NCBI RefSeq assembly: GCF_963678975.1
Contig: NC_089274.1
Span: 45,104,075-45,168,074, forward strand
DNA length: 64,000 bases
Reading direction: 5' to 3'
Origin: Dysidea avara
Taxonomy: Eukaryota; Porifera; Demospongiae; Dictyoceratida; Dysideidae
In this document: piece after piece, positions 12,501 through 23,091 of the stretch
Layout: each line of letters starts with the position of its first letter
Numbering within the stretch: position 1 is the first letter of the stretch
Translations under genes and position numbers: made by a program
The notes under the pieces: model-generated
The model's database searches: none
Told to the model about the DNA's origin: nothing
Seen by the model: only the letters and a program-made list of their open reading frames with translations

Positions 12501-15500
12501 CAAATGAGCCAAATTTCAAGATCATGTGTAATTGCATCCATGAGTTATTAAATGTTTTTGAGGATTCAGCTCAACGTGAACGTACTATAGTGTGTGTGCA
12601 TACGTGCTTGCATGTGTAGTCATAGCAGCTTTTGTACACACACATACACACGCACACACACACCTGTCCTATTTCATTCCTGTTTAACACTGCCCGAGTG
12701 GGTCATGTGTCCCCCTGCAGGGGAAGCAAAAACATCTATGCACATAGATTACATGATCTTTTGTCCCCAAAACCAATGTTGACACTGTTCCATCATTCCA
12801 TTGACTTGCCATCTCAATGGGACCTTCTGTGTCCACCACTGACTGTACATTCCACGTGCTAGTTGTTGTTTTTGCACTTTGTTATATGGTGCAACAACTA
12901 TACATATTGGTGAAGGTTGAGGCCATGATACATATTGATATGAAGTGTATCATGATGTATTGAGGTGTATGGACTTTAGAAATGTACTAGATTTTAATGG
13001 CTGACATTCTCATAAATTCAAATTATTATATGTTGTAGACGCTAAAGCTAAATGATTACTTTGCATTCTAGTATCTCTCCATTTCCTAATAAGTATCAAA
13101 CATCTATGTTTATACTCCATATCATAATTGTGATACAATGGAGTTTCACTGCAACTGGTCTAACCTGTCATACAAGTTTCCACACTTCCAGCTGCACTAA
13201 CCTGTTGAGTTTCATTGTCTCCTAGGTAACTGTATGCAACATCTGTTTTTGGTCAACCACTATAATTACTTTTTATGAACTTGCAAATTGTGTTTTAGTT
13301 GGTCATGATTTTCATTATTGTCGTACTGAAAGTGAGTGGTATATGAAAGGTAACACATGCTGTTAAGACAATGCTTCAGTTCAGTCGTTGCCAATGTAGT
13401 GGAGCTAGCTGTTCAAAGGTGTTTTAGTTTGTTATTAAAATGTACCCCAAATTCACGGTAAACCGTCTAGGATCTCGACACTGTATGTAAATGTCTTTTA
13501 CATAGCTCATCCAAAGTTCAAGTGCCTGTAAGGAGTGGTGTCACTAAATGGTTTGGTAGCTCATTAGAATTCTGTCATGTTAAAACAAAGGAAATTACAG
13601 GTAACTAGAAGCCGGACTTTAAAGCACACACTTGGGGTGTAGCCACTGCAATAACTAAAACACTCAGCTTCATCTTGGACTCTACTGGACTACTCCCCTC
13701 TAATATGCTACTGCCATGGTGATGCCTAACTAGTGCTCTTTTTGGTTTATTTAATGAAAACATTTGTTAATTAATGTTGTAACAGTATTTTTAACAGACA
13801 ACCCTAGACAACATAGTTTGAAGCCAGTTCCTATTTTACAAGGAGTTTCTAAATAGAGTTTTGATCATACATTGTGTATGCCCATATTTGGATATCTTGG
13901 TTTACAAGATTATACCGTATAACCTGAAATTTTCAAAGGATGGAACTTTTGCGAATTTCACGAGCAATGATAGCTTTGTGAAAATATAATCGTGAAATGT
14001 TTCAGGTTTATACACATAGCTAGTAGCTTACCAATCCATTTTCTAGACATTCGTGAATGTAAAAAAACTTGAAAATCAGATTTTACACTGTTCTGTGAAA
14101 GTTAAAAAATTTCCCACTATACGGTAGTTGTACAGTTGAGTTTTGGAAGTGTGATTTTATTATTATTTTTATTTTTACTACAATTTACACCCAGGAGTGC
14201 ATCATTATAGAGAACCCTTGTCACACTTGAATCCTTGTCCACGGGATTTAATGTGCTTCTGGTACAACCTGTACTTTCCTCTATCAGAATTAAAGAGAGC
14301 TAGACATGGTGGGGGAAGACACTTTTCTATTTAAAGTGCTGAAGAAGGCTGTACTGTATTCCCATTATCTTGTTAACCAGGTGTGCACACCCCACAATCG
14401 GCCTTGGTCAGCTGCAGGATATGCACCTGGTTACTGTAATTGTTTTGGAAAAAATGTGTGTATGTGTGATTGTGTGTGAGTCCATGTCATTTTGCCAACA
14501 GTGTTGTATCAAAACTAAGCATCCTGCATATGGCTTTGTATTACACTTTCACTAAGCTTTATGCTGAAACCGCTATTTTGAAATTCGAGTTTAACAGGTA
14601 AAAGAACACGTTGTGAACAACTTTCTTAATGGGCTATATGGGCATAATAATAGGCTTCGTCAAAGAGAAAAGGGCATGTTCCGTACTCATGTGACCGAAA
14701 ATGAAGGGCAGCCTTGAGGCTTTCTCTAAAGAATTCATGTGAGAAAACACGATAGACACACTATAAAACAGTTGAGAAGATACTTCTGTGCATAATTTGC
14801 GGTTTGTTAGAGGTACACTTCCATAGCAATGTAATTACTGAAGTATAATATAATTCATGAAAAATTATGAAATACACTAAATTACAGTACTAATTATCTA
14901 GCTGGATTAATAATAGCAATAGCATGAATATAAAAATTATTGATGTGGTTGATTAATTACCTATTTAGCTAGAATGGGATGGTATTGACTGCATGGGTGC
15001 TTGGTTTTTAGAAGTAGCAACATCAACTTGTTTTTGTGAGTTGTTATCAAACACAGCTAGAATAATCATCCTGTAGGGAGTTTTTAGAATTGTTCCCAGG
15101 AGGATTAGGAGACAAACAGACTGTACTGCATGTGATGGGCTTCAACAAGTTGCTTACCCACTAAAGGAGAACAGACAAGAAGTCTGAGGGATGTTTATGC
15201 ACCTCCATCTTGGTAGTTCCAGTCCTATTCAATTGGTAGTCATTTCTTAAATGTTGGGACACTTAAGCTAACATAAAAAATTTTAATCTACAAAACTTAA
15301 CTGCTTAATATCACCTGTAAACAAACATTGATGCATTTCAAATTCTCATCTTGCTATGAGTTATGTATGGTGATTGATTGCCACTTTTACGTGACTTTTT
15401 GATCTGTTGATATGGAATAAACCTCTTGATTGCTTGATTCAGTTTTTGTTCCAGTCACAAGTTGAACATGCATTTTAGAAGTGATGAATGGAACCTTCTC

Positions 15501-18500
15501 TATAACACGCCATTTGAGACTAAGAATATGTTGCTTATAGACCTGTTGGGGCCAAAATCTTTTCAGGAGCACGTAAGCACTGCAAGATGCATCATGACAC
15601 TTTGTTATAGGGTTTTCTGTAATGTCCTTGATTCAGGGAGTTTAAGAGATCTTGTGTGCCCCTTGCTATTTGAGGATTCTTATTTTGCTTTGGTAGACGT
15701 TTGAGGTGTTGAGATGGACCTATCCTATTATTCCAGTCTTGTGGTTGCACTGGGATAAACTAGTTTATCAAAATACTTGTCTAGCAAAGTGGTTTCAATT
15801 TGTGTGCACACATCTTAGACAATTTTCTATAATCCAGTCACATGCAGTACACAGGATATTGTATCATAGTTTGTATTCCATCGTAGATTTGTGTAATGTG
15901 CTCTTATGCAATTTTAAAATTCTTTAATAATCTCAGTTATCATTTGTCTGCTGTCATGTTTTACAAAGACATCTTTGATGATGCGTATAATTGCCATTTT
16001 ACTGTTTTCATTGTATCAACGGATCTAAATTAAGCCATCTTCTGAGTGTACAGCTTGTTTACAAAGTGATGGGTTTACCAATATCGCTTGGTGTTTTGTA
16101 ATAGTAGTAACACGGCATGAAGGCTTTGCTTGATATGTGAGCCTGACAGCCCCAGGGCCGCAGACCCGAGGGCTGATGGCATACATATCAGGCAAAGCCC
16201 GTGTTCTGCCTGTGTTACAGCTAATATGTAACACTACTTCTGATCTGTATCAGGCTAATAGCCTGAAGCTTGGGCAATCAAATCACCCAAGCCAACCACT
16301 GGCACTGGATGTATTATATTTACATGCCTTAAGGATTCGATTATGAGTCAGCAGCTGGACGTTCTGGCTACGTATGGCTATGATAAACGGACAAATCACA
16401 GAGAATTTCGGTTACCCGAGTTTAATGGTTTAATCAGTGCAATTGAATCATTTATGGAGAGTTATCTAAAGGCCTAGATGGGTAAGTTTGCTTGTAAAGT
16501 GGTTACTTCCTGTAGAGTGGTAATTTCGTGATGGGGGTGTGGTCTGTATTTGAAAACGTGTTTGGTGAATAAGCTATAGCACTAGTTGTCACTTTAGCCC
16601 AGCATTTTTCAATTCATACAGTAGTGAGGATAACAGAATGTTTTCCGTCTGCATGGTTTTTGTGGCCAAATCTAACTCATGCATACTAATCACGTGTGTA
16701 TTAATCCATCCCCACCATCGATTTTGGCCTTAACGTCTATGTAATCACTGCCCAAATGTAGCCCAGGAGACTCCTTTGATCTGAGGTGTGAAAGTGTTAT
16801 ATTAAAAAGATAAAGCCACAATGATGTGGAATCAGCGTGGTTACTGTATATAGGCAAATATAATACCAGGCAATAAATGGCACACTAAAGAATAATATTA
16901 AAGTCGAACAGAACTTATGTAACATGTCTCGTTACATGGACAGTTAGTGGGATGAACTAGTTTGTAGGGGTGTGTTAATGGTTGCCACGGCCACACACAC
17001 ATTGATGTAGAGTAGTTGACATTTTAAATGAGATGTAGTCACTAGGTTACTTCACCTGTGATAGCCACCACTATCATAACTTCATTTTTAATCCTAGTTT
17101 CCTTTCCTTTGGGTGCTTAATGGAGTGGAAATGAAGAAATGAAATAGTCAAGGTAGAAGAATGTAAAACATTAAATATTCAAATGTAGGAATACAGAGAA
17201 ACGATAGTTGGTTTAGAATGTATATACAGTGTGTACACAAGTTTGAGGATGGTGTGGAGGGAATGATTAGCCTACGAAAGCTAGACACCACCTTTACATG
17301 CGTAATGTGAAATGTGTGGCTTCTATGTAATCCTACAATGTCCAGTCTTTTACCTTGACAACTCAGAGTACCAATATCATTAATTAAAGTGTCATAGTAC
17401 AGCTGTGTAGTGTAATATAATGGGAACTGGTGCCATAACTTTTTCTGCAGGGACCCCCTTGCTTCTGTCAGCAGTCCTGGGTAAAGTCTGTAGCTATGAC
17501 AGATTTCTTTACCAGTTTTTGATTCTCTTGTTCAGAAGTGTGCCTAATGGTGATGAAGACATTTTGTTGCCAGCTTGTATGAGAATCTGTAAAAATACTT
17601 GCTGTTTAATTGTTTAATTTGATGTCAATATTTGTGTTGCCTTCAGCAAGAGAAATAAAAAATAAGGTGTCTGTGGTCGGTCACTGCCAGGCCTCATTTT
17701 GCTACAACAGTCTTCCAATTGACATTAAGTCGATATTTATCAAGACTTAAATTTGATTTACTGGAGTGATTATTTTGGTCATGTTTATGCTGTTTACACT
17801 GTAGTTACAATGTGTGTGTTGTGTGTGGGCCCTGCTGTGTAGAGGTGTAGCAACAACATGTTACATACCAGCGTATTACATGGATTTGTGTTGTACTGTT
17901 GGGACCAAGTAACTAAGTTTGTGCTGGTAATCCTTAAGTAATAATACATACAAAAGTCAAATTTGGGTGGCCATTTGTAGTAGGTAACTAAATTTACTCA
18001 AGTAACTCTTAAATAATAGATACGTGTTCAACTCTAATTTTGGGTGGCTGTTTGTAGTTTAAATTGAACATGAGTTTTTGTGATTGGTACTTTTTGTAGC
18101 TTCTCTGGTCTCTTACTGTTATTATGTAGTTTCATTTGGTTAAAATTCTCAGTCTAATTATTGTATTGTGTTTGCTGTTGTAGTTCAACCATCTGAAACC
18201 AACTCAGTGTCTTCTTCAAAGCATGCAACTAGCACATGTAAATCACATGCTGGAAAGAGTAGTAAGAAAGAGAAACCATCTTCAGTGTCCTGTGGGACTA
18301 CTACAGCAGCCCACAAAACTGTTCCGCCATTGTCTGTCAAAGGTCATGCCCCAAAGCACAAAGCAAATTCAACTCCACAGCCACCTCCTCAACCCCCAAA
18401 GCAACCAGCATCCAAGCCATTAGACTTTAAACAACTTATGGAGATTGCAAGCAAACAAGGTAGCGGAAATAGGAGTAAAGAATTAGTTAAGCAGCAGTTA

Positions 18501-19527
18501 TTAAAGCAACAGGCTAAATCATTGTCAGCAACTGTAAAAGCATCAGTGGCAACACCTACTTCTTCTAAACCAGTTAAACCAGTTGGTCATGCTGGCACTA
18601 ATAAGCCACACTCAGCAGTACCCCCCAAACAGGTTTCCACCCACAAAGGTGTGGCTGGCAACAAAATCACTTCAGTATCTTTGACAAAGCAACGTCCATC
18701 TTCTGCCACTGCTGCTGCTGCTGCTACTAAGAAACTACCTGAAACTACTAAAGTGAACTGCAAGGCTAACTCCAAGCGACCTGGTGTTAAGTTAAAGACA
18801 GGATCATTCTACCAGTCATCTGCAATGGGTTCAGATTGGAGTGACATGAAAAAGACAATTAAGAGACCACAACAGCAGCAACTGCAGCAGCGTCAACTTA
18901 ACGGTTTCAACATATCTGGCTCTTGGATCAATGAACTGGGTCTTAATAAATTGCCCACTGATCTTGACTCTGATTATGAAGAAGATGATGACATGTCTGA
19001 TTTTGTTGCCTCCGATGACGAGGGAATAGATGAAGATTGTGAAGACTACTCTGCAGCCATTAGAGACATCTTTGGCTACGACCGAAGCAGGTAAGTAGAG
19101 TTGTCAATGCATGCATACAATGATCTCTCTCACACACACACACGCACGCACGCACGCACACACGCACACGCACACACACAAACATAATAAAAGCCTCATC
19201 TTAAACACTAAGATATGTGGTTTGCTCTGTACAAATAACAATCTAACTGGCAATTATTTGTGCACTGAAATGTTCTGCTTTTGTGTAAATGTTGTTGTAT
19301 TTGGATTTATCCCCTCATTCTCAGGTTTGGCAATGATGACACTGAGGTTATGGAATCAAGCTATACACAGCAGCAGTTTGAAGAAAAACGAAGGTACGTA
19401 GATGTTGCATGTTAATATAACAGATATTCATTTGACTCTTTACAGTGCTCGCATTGGTAAGGCAGAGGATGAAGAAGATATGAAAAGAGAACTTGAAGAA
19501 ATGAGAAGGAAAAAACGTAAAAAATGA
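9587..19527 (+). CDS. SPTY2D1: SPT2 histone chaperone homologue
   Basis: Exons 9587-9646, 9886-10027, 18184-19090, 19325-19393 and 19446-19527 join in frame to about 419 residues. The start MDFSSLMQQATANQEYTKKK is like SPT2's MDF start and is followed by a highly charged coil (RRKEREQLRRERAKRKIE). The middle is a Ser/Lys/Pro-rich linker. The C terminus has the SPT2 signature: an acidic stretch (DSDYEEDDDMSDFVASDDEG), then AAIRDIFGYDRSRF, then VMESSYTQQQFEEKR and IGKAEDEEDMKRELEEMRRK. SPT2 binds histone H3-H4 and DNA and helps preserve nucleosomes during transcription; the C-terminal helices do this in known family members. Intron 2 (10028-18183) is 8.16 kb, huge beside the others, and filled with repeats. 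A second SPT2-like DFKQLMEIASKQG motif occurs in the linker. Confidence 0.93.
10480..10810 (+). repeat. Dispersed repeat R1, copy 1
   Basis: Shared blocks are GTGAACAAC, TATAAAACAGTTGGGAAGAT, ACTTCTGTG and CCTTAGCAATGCATAGCAA. The same blocks occur in order at 14580-14900 and, inverted, at 57300-57660 and 63420-63740. No terminal inverted repeats or coding frame are visible. Confidence 0.6.
11150..11420. repeat. ~60-bp tandem repeats with GGAGCCAC(A/G)CC core
   Basis: Four or five degenerate units carry TGTCTGTAGGTATATGTGGA followed by GCCAC(A/G)C(C/T). Inverted units with GGGCGTGGCTA and TCTACAGACAGTAAT occur at 62400-62560, marking a dispersed tandem family. Confidence 0.55.
12201..12590. 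mobile_element. MITE with GTTCACGTTGAGCTGAATCC inverted termini
   Basis: Left terminus CTATGGTATGTTCACGTTGA and right terminus TCAACGTGAACGTACTATAG are inverted copies about 36 bp long. The 390-bp element has no transposase frame. Confidence 0.75.
13912..14126. mobile_element. MITE with ATACCGTATA termini, second copy
   Basis: It begins ATACCGTATAACCTGAAATT and ends with the inverse CCCACTATACGGTA. Inside are repeated TTCGTGAA / TTGCGAATTTC motifs. It shares only the outermost bases with the element at 7341-7540. Confidence 0.65.
14580..14900 (+). repeat. Dispersed repeat R1, copy 2
   Basis: It carries GTGAACAACTTTCTTAATGG, GCCTTGAGGCTTTCTCTAAA, CTATAAAACAGTTGAGAAGA and CCATAGCAATGTAATTACTG in the same order as the other R1 copies. 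Confidence 0.6.
16100..16223. mobile_element. Palindromic MITE (AACACGGGCAT family), copy 1
   Basis: An imperfect palindrome with GTAACACGGCATGAAGGCTT on the left and its inverse ending CTGTGTTACAGCTA on the right. The inner arms are TGATATGT / ACATATCAGGCAAAGC. Two further copies are at 27904-28027 and 33326-33438. Confidence 0.75.
17906..18060. repeat. ~80-bp direct repeat in the SPT2 intron
   Basis: Two adjacent degenerate copies share AGTAACTAA(G/A)TTT and TTTGGGTGGC(C/T)(A/G)TTTGTAGT. The rest of the intron (10028-18183) outside the listed repeats shows no conserved coding frame. Confidence 0.5.
19127..19181. repeat. (CA)n microsatellite in an SPT2 intron
   Basis: Interrupted CA/CG dinucleotide run between SPT2 exons 3 and 4. 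Confidence 0.9.
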
Positions 19528-19718
19528 AGCCAAAAATGATTGTTTTTATATGCTGTATATAATAACAAGTGATGTAATCGCTTGTGGTAAAAAGCGCACG
19601 TGCGCTAACGAGTTTAGCTTATAGATGAAAACTTAGCTATCTCAGGATGATTTACGTTTTGTGCTGTGTCAACGAACGGTGATAACTAGTTATAAGCCAG
19701 AACATTAGGACTAAGACG

Positions 19719-20320
19719 ATGACTCGTAGAGCCAGTTGGATCGTTCTATTGGTCGTCGTGTTTGTAGTGGCGGTTGGGGGGCAAGGGGATGACTCTGATT
19801 CCCGATACAACTACGTAGAAGAGTCGTGCTATAATATGATGCCCTCGCAGATGATGGAGTCCAACATGCCCTCACAAAATGTGGAGACTTCCACGGTCCT
19901 CGCCAAATTCATGAATCGGAGCGAAGCCATGTACACTTACGAGCCTGGCCATGAATACTCAAGTAAGTGACTGTATAAACCACCTGTAATTAGCTTAATC
20001 TTCACTAACAATATTCACATCAGCCATTAATGAAATCATTTAGGATAGCTGTTTATGAACCTGCATCCATGTTAGCCTCCATACTGACACATGTGACATA
20101 GCCGGCTATTATAATCTTAAGCCTATGATGTAGTTATAGCTACCCTTGTTTGAATCTTACAGTTATTATATCAAGTGAAAAAGATGATTTTATGGGATTT
20201 ATTGCAAACATGCGCCTGGCCAGTAATTCCAGCGTGATTGTGGGAACAGTGTCAGAGCCAAACAGGACCACAACTTCATCATCGGTGAAAACAATGACTT
20301 GTAATGGCAACAATGTAAGT

Positions 20321-20417
<97 letters not shown>

Positions 20418-22672
20418 TGCAGTCTTGTACACAGTTAGCTAAATGTGTTGTTGCATATGAGCATATGCATAATTGAGAGTGTTTGGGCTGTTACAAATGT
20501 GTCCATGCAATATTCCAATACTAATCAGTCCCAGATTAATTGCATGTATCCTATAGTGTATGGATTCTGCACATGTACTTTACTTTATAGGGGCATAATA
20601 ATTACGTTTACCACTGGGAAATAGTAATGTATCCCTACCTGGTCATTGTAATACTATCCCTTATTGAATATCCTCCCCTATGGTGTGGTGTTACTGTAGG
20701 TTTATGGGCTTGTGTCTGTTTTAGCTATTTCCTTTCCTACCAGGGTGCAAGGATGTGGGTAAATACTTTCTACATCATGATGTGCTGAATAATGTTTACA
20801 CTATCTGCAATGATTTCTTGGAATAGCAAGGTGTAAAGAAATAACTCTTCATGACTTGAGAAATCCTAGGCATCATCCTGTTTTTAATATAAGATGGGAA
20901 GGCCTACACAATGAACATATAATTATGAAACTCATAGCTACTGAATAACATTATATGAATAGCACATGCAGTCATCACAGTCTGGGCCTGTATGCAGTGT
21001 ATGGTGTACAAAACACATGGATGGCTTTTATGTAGGTACACTTAGTTTCCACATATGTTTTGTAGTTATTACCCCTCCCAGCCATAGTGTCATTTATATG
21101 GTCACTATTACAGGATTAACACTGTTAAACACCAGCCCTGATTAGATAATTTGCGAGTGGAATTCCAACATGGTGACCTAGTGAGACTCATCATGGTTGG
21201 ATTTGCCAACATTATGTTGAGCTCAGCCACCATGCTTGTGTTCATGCATGGGTTCTGTGGGGCTATGTGGTATTACGTGGTTTCTTTTTCATTATAGAAC
21301 ACTGCAACTCAGATGAGTATCACCCAACATTTCTCAGTGGAGTTTGTATGGACAGCACCACCAGACCTGAATGAGACTGTTATATTAATGTAAGTTGACA
21401 TCATTATACAGTATATGTTAAAATGCAGCATGTGTATAAGCATCTGCTATGTAAATGCATGGCTGACTATATGTATAATCTTTTTATTGCCAGGTATGGA
21501 GTGTTCAAGAATCGCACAGTGTTTTGGAGCAACCTAACATCTCATTGCATTACACCTGTGGTATGTAGCTGTACCTACTGTGGCCACCATAGTGTAACTC
21601 TATACTGCATTGTTTAGTTACTGATACTGCTGCTGTGTAATCAACCACTATCACTTTTGCTGTTCTTTATAGGGTTTTGATCCATCTGTAGTAAACCAGA
21701 TTTGTACTACTGTGTCTTCACTACCGTCACCTAGTACCACTTCTACAAAATCAATTAGTACTTCTCCTATCACATCTCAGTCATTGTTTTCACCATCAAT
21801 GTCATCCATTGCTAGTACTATCACTACTATACAGCCTTCATCTTCATCCAGACCATCAGTGCATTTGTCAAGTGTTCCAAACTTTAATCATCACAGTTTG
21901 ATAGTCTTACCTTCTGTCTCCCGAAATTTCCATTCAGCTGTGATAAGATCCACTGTCACTAAACGTACAGTAATCAGTTCAACCTTCCTTTTGTCAACAA
22001 CATTTACTTTCAAGTATACAAGTGTGAGTGTGCCAGTTCAAACATCAACAAGAACAACTGATACTAGTTCGGCATTACCTATCATTCCTACAGCTGTTGT
22101 AGGCAGCAGTGACGGTATGTATATATTTTTATTGTCTTAAGATGTTTAAGTATATTGTTTTCATATATATGTTCAAGTTGTTCTGGAACATTTTAAGCAC
22201 CTGTTTAGGCTACTTTTGTACATGTTTGTACATTAAGTAAAGATCCATGACCTTGTTGTTGCATTTTTGTGTAGGATCCAACAGCTTGATTGAAAATACT
22301 AGTGAAGTAATGGCAATTGGAATTGCAATTTGTTTTGTGTTGGTGCTCATCGTCCTTCAAGTTGTTATTGTATTTGTTGGCTGTGCTTACCGAAGAAGAC
22401 ATAAACAGTCTCGATCTCGGAGCTCATCTTTCCGCACCCTTTACAGTTTGGACACAGCTAGTGTTCGATCAGAATCCATAAGGCGATCAAATAGACTGTA
22501 CTCTCGTGAGAATTGTCAGATTGATCTTAAGCTGAACATTATAGAAGTTGATGATAATGACTGTTCATCATCACCAGCACCTCGTAACCAATGCCAACCA
22601 TTGAATCAATCAGAACAGTCTTGTACAGAAGTAGATGTCCATTCAACCACAAATAGCAGATCATTTCAATAG
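19719..22672 (+). CDS. Reeler-domain type I membrane protein
   Basis: Exons 19719-19962, 20163-20314, 21298-21389, 21494-21560, 21673-22114 and 22275-22672 join in frame to about 464 residues. A signal peptide (SWIVLLVVVFVVAVGGQG) starts the protein. Residues about 30-185 form a Reeler-type fold: SCYNMMPSQ near the start, DDFMGFIANMRLA (family FxGFLLQAR), MTCNGNN, FVWTAPPDLNETVIL (family FTWTAP) and FKNRTVFW. Then comes a roughly 140-residue Ser/Thr/Pro-rich, mucin-like stalk, one transmembrane helix (VMAIGIAICFVLVLIVLQVV, about residues 344-371) and a 93-residue cytoplasmic tail starting RRRHKQSRSRSSS. Reeler domains occur in reelin, spondins, FRRS1 and insect defence proteins; this architecture lacks DOMON or cytochrome b561, so it is not FRRS1-like. 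Ligand unknown. It starts 191 bp after SPT2 on the same strand. Confidence 0.8.
20323..20415. repeat. (CA)n microsatellite in the Reeler gene
   Basis: About 93 bp of pure CA repeat starting eight bases after the exon 2 donor. The long Val-Cys and Thr-His frames it creates are artefacts. Confidence 0.95.
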
Positions 22673-23091
22673 AAGTATTTTGATTTTATTTCTCAATCCA
22701 GCTACAATTCTATCATGATTTTTAACACATTTTTTGTATCTTTATATTATTTTGACCATGTCTGTTATGTATGGTTCATGTGTTGCTTGCAAATATGTTT
22801 GTTGTAATGTTATTTTATTCACTTAAAAAAGTACACCAACATACTACGTATAATGGAAGTAACTTTACATTGAACCTTGAATTAGTGCATAGTACAGTGT
22901 AACACTGGATGCCAAAAGAAAGTAGCTACTACAGCACAATATGACGTACATATGGTAACAGAATTAGCTATGCTATGAAACAGCAATTTAAATGAAATTG
23001 TGTGTTTACGATGAATGATTATGATGCCGGAAAAAATGTTCTGATTACTTTGATATTGATTCCTGAAATGAGTGAAATAAGTTACCACATC
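22673..23091. other. Convergent 3' flanks, no gene seen
   Basis: 419 bp between the stop codons of the Reeler gene (+) and the ankyrin gene (-). It must hold both 3' UTRs. No repeat stands out. Confidence 0.5.

Noticed and set aside
15387-15927. Possible exons within the large SPT2 intron
   Set aside because: Several frames of 60-80 codons occur but none shows a recognisable motif or a consistent splice context.
20140-20476. Reading frames on both strands across the second CA repeat
   Set aside because: Only the first 152 bases on the plus strand are a Reeler exon; the rest is microsatellite.
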